DNA of 64,000 bases, taken from positions 62,001-126,000 of the forward strand of contig DATCYF010000021.1 in the NCBI GenBank assembly GCA_036570425.1, written 5' to 3'. The translations under genes were made by a program, and so were the position numbers. Of this stretch, positions 25,301-33,866 are shown in pieces (position 1 is the first letter of the stretch; each line of letters starts with the position of its first letter). This DNA comes from Rhizorhapis sp036570425 (GTDB lineage Bacteria; Pseudomonadota; Alphaproteobacteria; Sphingomonadales; Sphingomonadaceae). Under the pieces are notes generated by a model that ran no database searches, was not told the DNA's origin, and saw only the letters and a list, made by a program, of their open reading frames with translations.

Positions 25301-26443
25301 CTATTTCCCGAAGCTCTTCGGCGCTGGATCAATGACAGAGAATGTCCCGGCATTCACTTGCTGTACCTCCAGAGCCCGCTCCGCGACGCCGTTGCTGTTG
25401 AAGCGGAATGCGCCGTCGATGCCTGAGAAACCATCCGGGTCAGCCAGCTTGCGCGCCGGGAAGGGCGTACCGACTTTCCAGTCCTGCGCGATCCGTACGG
25501 TCAGCAGCACAGCGTCATAGCCGAGAGCCGAAAGACGGAATGGGGCCTCGCCATAACGGGCGCGATATTTGGTTGCGAGCTGACGATAGAGGCCGTCCGA
25601 CACGCTGGCAAACCATGCGCCGCGCAGGGCTGGCACCCCGGCAAGGCTGCTTTCCGTATTCCAAAGCTCCGTACCCAATATCCGGGCCTTTTCTCCACCA
25701 TTGGTGCGGATCAGCGGCGCGGCCTGGATGGCCACGCGGCCGCTGTCAGCAATAAGCACGGCGTCATAGCTGGAATCCTGCGGCAGCTTCTTGACGGCGG
25801 CGGTGATTGACCCGGCGCTGCGGTCGAATGCCTGCATCGATACGACCGTTCCGCCAGCAGCCTCCACGCCGCGCAACAATGCCGTCGAGGCGCGCTCGCC
25901 ATAAGTTCCGCGCGGCACCAGGCTTGCAAAGCGAGTCATGCCCTGCGCCTTGGCATAGCGAACCACGCGATTGATGGAATCGGCGGGGTTGTATCCCAGG
26001 AGGTAAACGCCGTTGCCAGCGATGCTGACGTCGTTGGAAAAGCTGATGACCGTCACCCCTGCCCTGCGTGCGACGGGCGCGATGGCGCGAACATTGTCGG
26101 CAAGCAGCGGCCCGAGAATGAGCTTGTTGCCATCGCTGATCGCCTTTTGCGCAGCCGCAGCGATTCCGCTGTTGGTGTCATAGGTGGTGATCCGCACCTT
26201 CTGCGTCTTGGTATCGAGCAGGGCCAGCGTCGTTGCATTGGCGATAGAGTTGCCAACGCCAGCATTGGGGCCGGACATCGGGACCAGCAAAGCAATACGA
26301 TGCCGCTCCGTGTCCGTAGGAAGCCCTGGCTGAACGGGTGTGGGGGTGGTTGTCGGGATTTCCGGTCGTGTGGGAGCGCCCTTTGGAATAATGGACTGAC
26401 AGCCCGCGACCAGCAACGCGCCCGCCATTGCTGCAAAGCGCAT
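25301..26443 (-). CDS. LpoA-like lipoprotein / periplasmic-binding fold (penicillin-binding protein activator)
   Basis: A lipoprotein of about 380 residues. The signal MRFAAMAGALLVAGC places the lipidated Cys at residue 15; a Pro/Thr-rich linker (PTRPEIPTTTPTPVQPG) follows, then a type I periplasmic-binding fold (HRIALLVPMSGPNAGVGNSIANATTLAL, LILGPLLADNVRAIAPVARRAGVTVISFSND). This layout matches proteins annotated as penicillin-binding protein activators or Leu/Ile/Val-binding-like. A peptidoglycan role is inference. An in-frame ATG 19 codons upstream (26500) has AGGGA in front and is an alternative start. It is divergent from rsmI. Confidence 0.8.
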   Translation of the reverse strand: MRFAAMAGALLVAGCQSIIPKGAPTRPEIPTTTPTPVQPGLPTDTERHRIALLVPMSGPNAGVGNSIANATTLALLDTKTQKVRITTYDTNSGIAAAAQKAISDGNKLILGPLLADNVRAIAPVARRAGVTVISFSNDVSIAGNGVYLLGYNPADSINRVVRYAKAQGMTRFASLVPRGTYGERASTALLRGVEAAGGTVVSMQAFDRSAGSITAAVKKLPQDSSYDAVLIADSGRVAIQAAPLIRTNGGEKARILGTELWNTESSLAGVPALRGAWFASVSDGLYRQLATKYRARYGEAPFRLSALGYDAVLLTVRIAQDWKVGTPFPARKLADPDGFSGIDGAFRFNSNGVAERALEVQQVNAGTFSVIDPAPKSFGK

Positions 26444-26511
26444 GAATTTCCCGCTCGCGGACCATATGCCCGCTTGCCGTTCGACACCCGTCTCTGCCAT
26501 TGAGAATCCCT

Positions 26512-27351
26512 ATGGTTATTAAATTCGATCCCGGTCTTTATATCGTGGCTGGGCCGATCGGCAACTTGTCTGATCTGACCCCCAGGGCGGCCGAGCTTCT
26601 GCGCAATGCTGATATCATTGCGGTGGAGGACAGCCGGGTCAGCGCGAAATTGCTGCGGCATGCCGGTTCGGAGCGGCCGATGGTCGCCTATCATGATCAC
26701 AGCAGCGAGAAACTGCGCACCCAATTGGTCGAGCGCATGGCAAGCGAAGCGGTGGCGCTGCTCTCCGACGCTGGAACGCCGCTCATCTCTGATCCGGGTT
26801 ACAAGCTGGTGCGCGATGCCCGGGCGGCGGGGCGTTTCGTGACGACTCTGCCGGGGCCCAGCGCCGCCATAGCTGCGCTGACGCTGTCAGGGCTTCCGAC
26901 CGACCGCTTTCTCTTCATCGGATTCCTTTCGGCCAAGGCCAAGGCGCGCGGCGATGCGCTGGGCGAAATCGCGGCGGTGCGGGCGACGCTGATCTTCTAC
27001 GAAAGCGGCCCGCGCCTCGCGGACAGCCTTGGCGCGATGGCGGAGGTTCTGGGGGATCGCGACGCGGCGGTGGTCCGCGAGATCAGCAAGACGTTTGAAG
27101 AGACTGTGACCGGTCGCCTCTCCGAACTGTCCGCGCGCTATGTCGATGCTCCGCCCAAGGGAGAGATCGTCGTCGTCGTCGCCCCCCCCGGTGAAGCGCC
27201 GCCCCCCAGCCAGGAGGATAGCGATGCGGCGCTCCGTGAGGCGATGGAGCGACTGCCGGTGTCCAAGGCGGCGGGTGAAGTCGCGAAGGCTCTCGGCCTT
27301 GACCGGCGGGCGCTTTATGCCCGGGCCATGATATTGAAGAGCGAAGTGTGA
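26512..27351 (+). CDS. rsmI: 16S rRNA (cytidine1402-2'-O)-methyltransferase
   Basis: RsmI methylates the ribose of C1402 in the decoding centre. It has 279 residues of the tetrapyrrole-methylase fold: LYIVAGPIGNLSDLTPRA, IIAVEDSRVSAKLLRHAG, SDAGTPLISDPGYKLV and TLPGPSAAIAALTLSGLPTDRF, all hallmarks of the family, plus a C-terminal extension. The stop overlaps the next gene as GTGA, so rsmI and yraN are coupled, an arrangement common among proteobacteria. An ATG at 26500 is a possible earlier start. Confidence 0.96.
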   Translation: MVIKFDPGLYIVAGPIGNLSDLTPRAAELLRNADIIAVEDSRVSAKLLRHAGSERPMVAYHDHSSEKLRTQLVERMASEAVALLSDAGTPLISDPGYKLVRDARAAGRFVTTLPGPSAAIAALTLSGLPTDRFLFIGFLSAKAKARGDALGEIAAVRATLIFYESGPRLADSLGAMAEVLGDRDAAVVREISKTFEETVTGRLSELSARYVDAPPKGEIVVVVAPPGEAPPPSQEDSDAALREAMERLPVSKAAGEVAKALGLDRRALYARAMILKSEV

Positions 27352-27701
27352 GCCGTCAGCAAGCCGAAGCGCGCGGGCGACGGGCGGAGACGCTTTGCGC
27401 ATTCTGGTTGCGTATTCGGGGCTGGCGAATTCTGGCCCGCCGGGTTCGAACGCGAATGGGCGAAGTCGATCTGATCGCCCGGCGGGGAAAGATGGTCGCC
27501 TTTATCGAGGTCAAGGCCCGCACGAGCGCCGCCGATCTGGACTTTGCCATTGACGAGCGCCGCCTGTCCCGCGTCGCAGCCGCCGCGCGGACACTGGCTG
27601 CGAAATATGCCCGGCCGGGCGATGACATGCGAATCGACGTGATGCTTATTGCACCCCGGCGGTTCCCACGCCATCTGGTCAATGTCTGGCATGGCGGGTA
27701 G
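27348..27701 (+). CDS. yraN: UPF0102/YraN family protein
   Basis: A 117-residue protein with the restriction-endonuclease-like core of the YraN family: GRRAETLCAFWLRIRGWRILARRVR, GEVDLIARRG and VAFIEVKAR, where the Asp, Glu and Lys fit a PD-(D/E)XK site. The biochemical role is not established. It starts with GTG inside the rsmI stop (GTGA overlap) and is followed 29 bases later by gshB. Confidence 0.92.
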   Translation: MSRQQAEARGRRAETLCAFWLRIRGWRILARRVRTRMGEVDLIARRGKMVAFIEVKARTSAADLDFAIDERRLSRVAAAARTLAAKYARPGDDMRIDVMLIAPRRFPRHLVNVWHGG

Positions 27702-27730
27702 ACGAACGCATCATTTATGAAGGAACGCAA

Positions 27731-28690
27731 ATGACCCTGAAAGTCGCTGTTCAGATGGACCCGATGCATGCAATCAAAATTGCCGGGGATTCGACTTTCT
27801 ATCTGATGCTCGCAGCGCAGAAGCGGGGGCATGAGCTGTTCCATTATCTTGCGCCGGACCTCAACTATCGGGACGGCTGCCTGACGGCCCGCGCTTTCCC
27901 GGTCACGGTCGAAGCGATCGAGGGGGCGCATTTCAGCTTTGGCGAACCCGTGAAGATCGACCTTGGCAGTGATGTCGATGTGGTGCTCATGCGGCAGGAC
28001 CCGCCTTTTGACCTTGGCTATATCACCGCCACGCATCTGCTGGAGCGGATCGCCGATGAGACGCTGGTCGTCAATGACCCGGTTTCGGTCCGCAACGCGC
28101 CGGAGAAAGTCTTCGTGCTGGATTACGCGCGCTTCATGCCCCCGACGCTCATCACCCGCAGCCTGGACGAAGTCCGCGCCTTTCAGGCCGAACATGGCGA
28201 TATCGTCATCAAGCCGCTGCACGGTAATGCCGGCAGCGCGGTCTTTCGTATCGGCGCGGATGGCGCGAACCTTGCCGCGCTCACCGAACTGTTCGGGCAG
28301 GTGTGGGTCGAACCCTTCATGGTGCAGGCATTCATCAAGGAAGTGGCAGGCGGCGACAAGCGAATCGTGCTGGTCGACGGCGAAGTCGCAGGCGCGATCA
28401 ACCGAATGCCCGGCAAGGGAGAAATCCGGTCCAATCTGGCGGCGGGCGGCTATGCCGAAAAGGCAGAGCTGACCGACAGGGAACGGGAAATCTGCGAAGC
28501 CTTGAAGCCGGAGTTGAAGAAGCGGGGGCTGCTTTTCGTGGGTATCGATGTCATTGGCGGCAAATGGCTGACAGAAATCAATGTCACCTCTCCCACAGGA
28601 ATCGTGGCGATCGACAAGTTCAACGGCACTGATTGCGGCGCTATGATCTGGGACGCGATCGAGCGGCGTCTGGTGGAGCGGCGAAGGTAA
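27731..28690 (+). CDS. gshB: Glutathione synthetase
   Basis: ATP-grasp enzyme that joins gamma-glutamylcysteine and glycine, the last step of glutathione synthesis. It has 319 residues: an N-terminal domain (MTLKVAVQMDPMHAIKIAGDSTF), the DPPFD motif, VIKPLHGNAGSAVFRIG (ATP-grasp), VDGEVAGAINRMPGKGEIRSNLAAGG and the metal-binding EINVTSPTGI. AAGGAACGCAA precedes the ATG. Glutathione is the cofactor for the FrmA-FghA formaldehyde pathway encoded at 55061-57049. Confidence 0.97.
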   Translation: MTLKVAVQMDPMHAIKIAGDSTFYLMLAAQKRGHELFHYLAPDLNYRDGCLTARAFPVTVEAIEGAHFSFGEPVKIDLGSDVDVVLMRQDPPFDLGYITATHLLERIADETLVVNDPVSVRNAPEKVFVLDYARFMPPTLITRSLDEVRAFQAEHGDIVIKPLHGNAGSAVFRIGADGANLAALTELFGQVWVEPFMVQAFIKEVAGGDKRIVLVDGEVAGAINRMPGKGEIRSNLAAGGYAEKAELTDREREICEALKPELKKRGLLFVGIDVIGGKWLTEINVTSPTGIVAIDKFNGTDCGAMIWDAIERRLVERRR

Positions 28691-28707
28691 GACAAAAGGG
28701 CCATTGC

Positions 28708-28725
28708 CCTCCCCATCAGGGGAGG
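28708..28725. repeat. GC-rich palindrome after gshB
   Basis: Perfect 7-bp stem CCTCCCC/GGGGAGG with an ATCA loop in the gap between convergent gshB and clpS. It may act as a terminator, although no T run follows. It resembles the palindromes at 33311, 44454 and 44559, so it may belong to a dispersed repeat class. Confidence 0.6.
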
Positions 28726-28771
28726 CGCCGCGCCTGTTCAACCATTCCCGGCGTACCGAAGATTGGGCTGC

Positions 28772-29134
28772 TCACGCCTTCTCAAGCGTGCATTGCAGCG
28801 GATGCTGATTCTCGCGGGCGAAGTCCATCACCTGATTGACCTTTGTCTCGGCGACTTCGTAGCTGAATATCCCGCATATACCCACGCCCCGCTGATGGAC
28901 GTGAAGCATGACGCGGGTCGCCTCTTCAATGTTCATCTTGAAAAAGCGCTGCAGGACGAGGACAACGAACTCCATCGGAGTATAATCGTCGTTCAGCATC
29001 AATACCTTATAAGGCGACGGCTTTTTGGTGCGCGTGCGCGTACGGGTGGCGACGCCCAGATTGCTGCCATCCTCATCGCCCTTGCGGTCCGCCATCATGG
29101 CCGGGCGTTCATATATGTCGTTCATTTGGTGCAT
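28772..29134 (-). CDS. clpS: ATP-dependent Clp protease adaptor ClpS
   Basis: Adaptor that delivers N-degron substrates to ClpAP. It has 120 residues: a variable N-terminal extension and the ClpS core KPSPYKVLMLNDDYTPMEFVVLVL, with the Asn-Asp-Asp substrate-pocket residues, HVHQRGVGICGIFSYEVAETKV and a C-terminal helix. The 30-40-residue tail before the core is longer than in E. coli, and the start may be one of the inner Met codons. clpA is not next to it here. Confidence 0.95.
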   Translation of the reverse strand: MHQMNDIYERPAMMADRKGDEDGSNLGVATRTRTRTKKPSPYKVLMLNDDYTPMEFVVLVLQRFFKMNIEEATRVMLHVHQRGVGICGIFSYEVAETKVNQVMDFARENQHPLQCTLEKA

Positions 29135-29235
29135 GCGTCAGGCAGGATATGGCATGCTCCCCCAGAAGGGCAAGAGCCCAGCGCCGATAAGAGCGTCCGG
29201 ACAGATATTTTTATGTTCAAAATGCAGACAAGAAA

Positions 29236-29263
29236 ACGGCCGCGCCATAGCAGGCGCGGCCGT
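29236..29263 (-). terminator. Terminator of the phasin gene
   Basis: Perfect 11-bp stem ACGGCCGCGCC/GGCGCGGCCGT with a 6-nt loop, followed on the minus strand by TTTTCTTG. It lies 26 nt beyond the phasin stop codon. Confidence 0.88.
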
Positions 29264-29289
29264 CATTCATGAACCGTCTGGAACGGTGA

Positions 29290-30048
29290 TCAGGACGTGA
29301 ACGACCTGACCTTGTCCGATACGACCGAAAAGCGGGTGGAAAGCGGCTGGACCACGTCGCCCGCCAGCTTCAGCATGGCTTCGCTATTCTTTGCCGCTTC
29401 AGACGCCAATGCGTCGAAAGTGCTGGAGAAGAATTCGCTCTGCAACTGAAAGAATTCCGTCGGAGACTTCACTGACGCAAAGCTCTTCATCGTCGCGGTC
29501 GCTTTCTCAAAGCTGCGGCGGCTATAATCAGCGGCTTCCTGGCCCAGGGTTTCAGCGCCCTTGGCAGCGATCTTGCCGGATTCAACCACGGCTTCGACAT
29601 TGCCCTTGGTCAGTTCGTTCAGTTCCTCAATGATCTTGCCGCTCTTTTCGACGGCAACTTTCGCTTTCTCATTGAATTCGCCGTATACGGCCTGAAGTTT
29701 CTCTCTGGCATCAGCACTGGCAATCTTCGCCGCATTCAAGGTATCATCAACCATTCTATCCGTTCCTTCTTCTGCAGCGGCTTGGGGGGCATCAGCCGCT
29801 ATTTTGGGCACTACTATTTCGGGTACTACTATTTCGGGTACTACTATTTCCGGCACTACTGCTGTTTCGGTTTCTTCGAATTCGGTTTCTTCGAATGCAG
29901 TAAATTCAACCGTTTCGGGCTGCGGTTCCGCAGCCTGCGCATAAGGCACTCTGGGTTCCGGTGCAGCCCCGACATCTTTGCGCTGTTCGGATGCACGTCG
30001 GGGCGGAAAGTTCTTCTTCCGCTGCGATCTTGGAGGGGTATCTACCAT
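29290..30048 (-). CDS. Phasin family protein
   Basis: Granule-associated protein that coats polyhydroxyalkanoate inclusions, 252 residues. The first 110 or so residues are Pro/Glu/Val-rich and probably disordered, with a pentapeptide repeated four times (three VVPEI, then VVPKI). The C-terminal phasin domain is amphipathic-helical (LQAVYGEFNEKAKVAVEKSGKIIEELNEL, then SPTEFFQLQSEFFSSTFDALASEA). It is transcribed away from the 110-base gap that it shares with the end of phaC and ends at a strong terminator. Confidence 0.88.
   Translation of the reverse strand: MVDTPPRSQRKKNFPPRRASEQRKDVGAAPEPRVPYAQAAEPQPETVEFTAFEETEFEETETAVVPEIVVPEIVVPEIVVPKIAADAPQAAAEEGTDRMVDDTLNAAKIASADAREKLQAVYGEFNEKAKVAVEKSGKIIEELNELTKGNVEAVVESGKIAAKGAETLGQEAADYSRRSFEKATATMKSFASVKSPTEFFQLQSEFFSSTFDALASEAAKNSEAMLKLAGDVVQPLSTRFSVVSDKVRSFTS
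29806..29850. repeat. Three tandem 15-bp repeats inside the phasin gene
   Basis: Unit GGGTACTACTATTTC, present three times in tandem (the first copy differs by one base), with a partial fourth copy just after. On the coding strand it encodes the VVPEI repeats in the low-complexity N-terminal part. The near identity of the units points to recent slippage or unequal exchange. Confidence 0.85.
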
Positions 30049-30070
30049 CTAAGCCACCTTCCATCCTTGT

Positions 30071-30124
30071 TGCGATGCACAATAAACGAATCGCGCAAAG
30101 GTTGCAACGCTTTTGTGCGGCGCA
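30071..30124. promoter_or_regulatory. Two TGC-N3-GCA sites between phaC and phasin genes (candidate PhaR operators)
   Basis: TGCGATGCA at 30071-30079 and TGCGGCGCA at 30116-30124, 45 bases apart, in the 110-base region upstream of the phasin start. PhaR repressors of alphaproteobacteria are known to bind TGC-N3/4-GCA-like palindromes in front of phasin genes. That PhaR binds here is inference; no phaR gene is in the window. Confidence 0.45.
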
Positions 30125-30160
30125 GCAAAGATGGAATGGTCTGTGTCCGAAGTCGCTGAA

Positions 30161-31942
30161 TCAGCGCGTTTTTACGTAACGGCCTGGTGCATCTTCTATG
30201 GCTTTGAGCCGCCCCCCGCCTGGTTTTCGCGAGCCGCGCACCGGAACAGTTTCATTGCCATGTGATTCGATCCAGCGGAACCAGTCAGGCCACCAGCTCC
30301 CCTTGATTTCTTTCGCATGCGCAATGTAATCGTCGAGGGAGGCTTTTTTATCCTCGCATATCCAGTGCTGATATTTGCCTGCTGCGGGCGGATTCACCAC
30401 ACCGGCGATGTGTCCCGACCCGGCGAGCACGAAACGCAGCGGTCCGGCAAAATGCTCCGTTACTTTCCAGACGCTTTCAGGCGGGGCGATATGGTCTTCG
30501 CGGCCAGCCTGAACGTAGCTGGGCGTATTCACCTTACGCAGGTCAATGGGCGTGCCATCCACAGATACCGCGCCGGGCTGGACCAGCTTATTATCGCGAT
30601 AAAGATCGGCCAGATAGCTTCGATGCCATTTGGCAGGCAAGTTGGTCGTGTCGCCATTCCAGTGAAGCAGATCGAAGGGCGGATAATCCTGTCCCAGCAG
30701 ATAGTTGTTGACGACATAATTCCAGATGAGGTCGCGCCCCCGCAGCAGGTTGAAGGTCACGGCCATGTAGCGGCCGTCCAGATACCCTTCTGTCGAAAGC
30801 GCTTCCACAAGCTTGATTTGCTCGTCATCGACAAAAAGGCTGAGATCCCCAGCCTTGGAAAAATCGACTTGCGCGGTGAAGAAAGTGGCGCTCCTCACCT
30901 TATCCGCTTCGCCTCTGGCCGCCAGCAGCGCCAGCGTCGCGGCGAGCGTCGTTCCCGCCACGCAATAGCCGACAGTATGAACGTCCGGAACCTTCAGCAG
31001 ATCGCGCACCGTATCGATGGCATCCACCTGCCCATGAATGATGTAGTCATCCCACACCACGTCCTTCATGCTCTCGTCGGCGGATTTCCACGACACGACA
31101 AATACCGTCAGGCCTTGCTCGACTGCCCAGCGAATGAAGCTTTTTTCGGGGCTGAGGTCGAGAATATAATAGCGATTTATCCACGGCGGAAAGATGATGA
31201 CTGGCGTTTTCAACACGTCCTTCGTCACCGGCTCATATTGAATGAGCTGATACAGAGGCGTTTCCTTGATGACCTTGCCCGGCGTGGTTGCGATATTGAC
31301 GCCGACCTTGAACGCGTTGCCGTCGGTATGGGTGAGTTGCCCGCGATCGAGGTCCGCGAGCATGTTCTGAAGCCCGCGCAGCAGGTTCTCGCCACCTGTT
31401 TCCTGTATTTTCTCCAGAACCAGCGGATTGGTCAGCGCGAAATTGCTGGGGCTCATGGCATCGACGAAAGCCTTTGTGGCGAACCGCAGTTTTTCCTTCT
31501 GCCGCGGATCAATGCCGTCCACTGTATCCACAAGACGCATCATCGCGTTCGAAGTCAGCAGATAGCTTTGGCGGATCAGGTCGAAGAAAGGATCCTCCTG
31601 CCATTGCTTTGCGGCAAAGCGCCGATCCTTGTCGGCAGGCGAATTCGCGCCGCCCTTCACCGATTCGCCGCCGTTTTGCAGAAAATGCTGCCACAAGGCC
31701 ATGCCATCCTGCCAGAAGGCGGACTGGATTTTGCCCATCGCTTCCGGATCAAAGGGGAGATTTATGGCTGTCGGCGTTTTGGCGTCCTTTTCCGCCTTCG
31801 CCATTTGACGGGCGCTATATTCCAGAATCATTTGCTGCGCGCGGCCGATGACCCGCGTCCAATGCTGCATCTGTTCCAGGGCGGGCAAGGCTTGATCCAG
31901 GCCGGGGACAGGGTGAGAGTGCTCCAGATCAGCGTCGGTCAT
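30161..31942 (-). CDS. phaC: Class I poly(3-hydroxyalkanoate) synthase PhaC
   Basis: Polymerises 3-hydroxyacyl-CoA into storage polyester on granule surfaces. It has 593 residues from MTDADLEHSHP, close to family length. It shows the N-terminal PhaC domain (WQEDPFFDLIRQSYLLTSNAM), the lipase-like box GYCVAGTT with nucleophile Cys327, VIIFPPWINRYYILDLSPEKS and the C-terminal GREDHIAPPESVWK with the catalytic His. The open frame runs far upstream into the divergent aminotransferase gene; that part is antisense noise. ATG 31975 is an alternative start. Confidence 0.95.
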   Translation of the reverse strand: MTDADLEHSHPVPGLDQALPALEQMQHWTRVIGRAQQMILEYSARQMAKAEKDAKTPTAINLPFDPEAMGKIQSAFWQDGMALWQHFLQNGGESVKGGANSPADKDRRFAAKQWQEDPFFDLIRQSYLLTSNAMMRLVDTVDGIDPRQKEKLRFATKAFVDAMSPSNFALTNPLVLEKIQETGGENLLRGLQNMLADLDRGQLTHTDGNAFKVGVNIATTPGKVIKETPLYQLIQYEPVTKDVLKTPVIIFPPWINRYYILDLSPEKSFIRWAVEQGLTVFVVSWKSADESMKDVVWDDYIIHGQVDAIDTVRDLLKVPDVHTVGYCVAGTTLAATLALLAARGEADKVRSATFFTAQVDFSKAGDLSLFVDDEQIKLVEALSTEGYLDGRYMAVTFNLLRGRDLIWNYVVNNYLLGQDYPPFDLLHWNGDTTNLPAKWHRSYLADLYRDNKLVQPGAVSVDGTPIDLRKVNTPSYVQAGREDHIAPPESVWKVTEHFAGPLRFVLAGSGHIAGVVNPPAAGKYQHWICEDKKASLDDYIAHAKEIKGSWWPDWFRWIESHGNETVPVRGSRKPGGGRLKAIEDAPGRYVKTR

Positions 31943-32089
31943 GCCGTTTCCCGTTTCTTTGCCAATGCACCACATCGTACTGGCAAGGCCTTTCAAGCCA
32001 GTATATACGCGCTGAGGGCGTAAACCAAGCCTGACGTGCGCCCGAAAGCCAACACTCCGATGGAGAAAGAACAAAGGAATGTACCGATA

Positions 32090-33301
32090 ATGTCCGAGGA
32101 ATTTTACCGCATCAAACGCCTTCCCCCTTATGTCATCGCCGAAGTCAATGCGATGCGGGCGGCGGCGCGAGCGGCGGGCGAGGACATTATCGATCTGGGC
32201 ATGGGCAATCCCGACCTGCCACCGCCCGATCATGTGATTGAAAAGCTGTGCGAAGTGGCGCGGAAGCCCAGCGCCCACGGCTATTCCGCGTCCAAGGGCA
32301 TTCCCGGCCTTCGCCGTGCCCAGGCGAGCTATTACGCGCGGCGATTCGGAGTCGAGCTGGACCCCGAAACAGAGGTTGTCGTGACGCTGGGATCGAAGGA
32401 AGGTCTTGCCAATCTGGCGCAGGCGATCACTGCGCCGGGCGACGTCGTGCTTGCGCCCAACCCCAGCTATCCGATCCATACTTTCGGCTTCATCATCGCG
32501 GGCGCTACGATCCGATCGGTTCCCACCACGCCAGACGAAAGATACTGGGAATCACTGGACCGGGCCATAGCCTTTACCGTGCCCAAACCATCGATTCTGG
32601 TCGTCGGCTATCCATCGAACCCGACGGCGGAGGTCGTTGATCTCGCCTTTTATGAACGGCTGGTTGCCTGGGCGAAGGAAAATCAGGTCTGGGTTCTTTC
32701 CGACCTTGCCTATTCCGAACTTTATTATGACGATTGCCCGACGCCGTCGATCCTGCAGGTGCCCGGCGCGAAGGATGTCGCGGTGGAATTCACCTCCATG
32801 TCCAAGACCTATTCCATGGCGGGATGGCGCATGGGCTTTGCTGTCGGCAACAAGAAGCTGATCGCCGCGCTCACGCGCGTCAAAAGCTATCTCGATTATG
32901 GTGCGTTCACGCCCATTCAGGCGGCGGCCGTTGCCGCGATCAATGGCCCTCAGGACATCGTCGAGAAGAACCGGCAACTCTACAAGAAACGCCGCGATGT
33001 ATTGGTCGAAAGCTTTGGCCGTGCAGGCTGGGATATTCCGCCGTCGCGGGCGTCGATGTTCTGCTGGGCACCCCTGCCGCCCGCCGTCGCGCATCTAGGG
33101 AGCCTGGAATTTTCCAAGCAGCTTTTGACTCATGCGGGCGTAGCGGTCGCGCCGGGCGTCGGTTATGGTGAGGACGGCGAAGGCTTCGTGCGCATCGCTA
33201 TGGTCGAGAACGAACAGCGCATCCGGCAAGCGGCGCGCAACGTTCGCCGCTATCTGCAAAGCATGGGCGTCAACACGCCCTCTTCGGTCAAAGTGGAATA
33301 G
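32090..33301 (+). CDS. PLP-dependent aminotransferase, AlaC-like (class I/II)
   Basis: A 403-residue fold-type I aminotransferase. It starts MSEEFYRIKRLPPYVIAEVN and contains the PLP-site motifs GYSASKGIPGLRRA, VGYPSNPTAEV, SDLAYSELYYDD and the Lys of SMSKTYSMAGWRMGFAVGN. These fit the glutamate-pyruvate (AlaC) or LL-diaminopimelate-type subgroup; the exact amino donor is inferred. Start 32090 fits family length, though AAAGGAA is 13 nt upstream; an ATG at 32060 is possible. It is divergent from phaC. Confidence 0.88.
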   Translation: MSEEFYRIKRLPPYVIAEVNAMRAAARAAGEDIIDLGMGNPDLPPPDHVIEKLCEVARKPSAHGYSASKGIPGLRRAQASYYARRFGVELDPETEVVVTLGSKEGLANLAQAITAPGDVVLAPNPSYPIHTFGFIIAGATIRSVPTTPDERYWESLDRAIAFTVPKPSILVVGYPSNPTAEVVDLAFYERLVAWAKENQVWVLSDLAYSELYYDDCPTPSILQVPGAKDVAVEFTSMSKTYSMAGWRMGFAVGNKKLIAALTRVKSYLDYGAFTPIQAAAVAAINGPQDIVEKNRQLYKKRRDVLVESFGRAGWDIPPSRASMFCWAPLPPAVAHLGSLEFSKQLLTHAGVAVAPGVGYGEDGEGFVRIAMVENEQRIRQAARNVRRYLQSMGVNTPSSVKVE

Positions 33302-33310
33302 TGTTTTGCG

Positions 33311-33338
33311 ACCCCTCTCCTTTTCAAAGGAGAGGGGT
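33311..33338. repeat. Perfect 13-bp palindrome after the aminotransferase gene
   Basis: ACCCCTCTCCTTT, a two-base centre, then AAAGGAGAGGGGT. It sits 9 bases after the stop codon and may act as a terminator; only two T residues follow. It resembles the other CCCTCTCC-type palindromes in this window. Confidence 0.7.
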
Positions 33339-33380
33339 TGAACTTGCCTGTCAGGCATTGACGGATATAGCTGTTCCGTC

Positions 33381-33836
33381 ATGGAAACCATCACCGTCAT
33401 CGCTCAGACGATCCAGCTCGCGGTCGCTCCCGTTTTCCTGCTGGCCGGGATCGGCGCATTCCTGAACGTCTGCGCCGGACGGCTGGGGCGTGTGATCGAC
33501 CGGGCGCGGGTAGTCGAGCGGGTCGTGTTGGAAACAGTAGGCGAGGAGCGCAAACGGATGCTCCGGGAAATTCGCAAACTCGATCGGCGCATAGATTTCC
33601 TGAACAATGCGATTTTCCTAAGCGTCGCTAGCGCAATCCTGGTGTGCCTGGTTGTCGTCCTGTTATTTTCTGCTCAGTTGTTTGGCGCGCCTATGGGTAC
33701 GCCAGTGGCCTTGCTGTTCATTATTGCCATGCTGCTGATGATCAGCGCACTGTGCACTTTCCTTGTGGAGATCCGGCTTGCGTCCAGCACCATTCACATC
33801 GCAAATGAGGTGCTGTCTTATCGCGGGGACAGTTGA
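33381..33836 (+). CDS. DUF2721 membrane protein
   Basis: A 151-residue membrane protein matching the DUF2721 pattern: an N-terminal helix (IQLAVAPVFLLAGIGAFLNVCAGRLGRVIDRAR), a charged helix (ERKRMLREIRKLDRRIDFLNNAI) and two more helices (about 75-95 and 103-125). Function is unknown in the family. It stands alone between the aminotransferase and the convergent transaldolase gene. Confidence 0.85.
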   Translation: METITVIAQTIQLAVAPVFLLAGIGAFLNVCAGRLGRVIDRARVVERVVLETVGEERKRMLREIRKLDRRIDFLNNAIFLSVASAILVCLVVVLLFSAQLFGAPMGTPVALLFIIAMLLMISALCTFLVEIRLASSTIHIANEVLSYRGDS

Positions 33837-33866
33837 ACTCACCAGCCCCGCGATCATTCATCCAGA

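Noticed and set aside
30317..32023. 568-codon open frame on the plus strand
   Set aside because: It is antisense to phaC. The minus-strand frame carries the full synthase with its catalytic motif, and this frame shows no family motif.
31943..32479. Upstream extension of the phaC frame
   Set aside because: It runs antisense into the aminotransferase gene. The PhaC family N-terminus begins near 31942.
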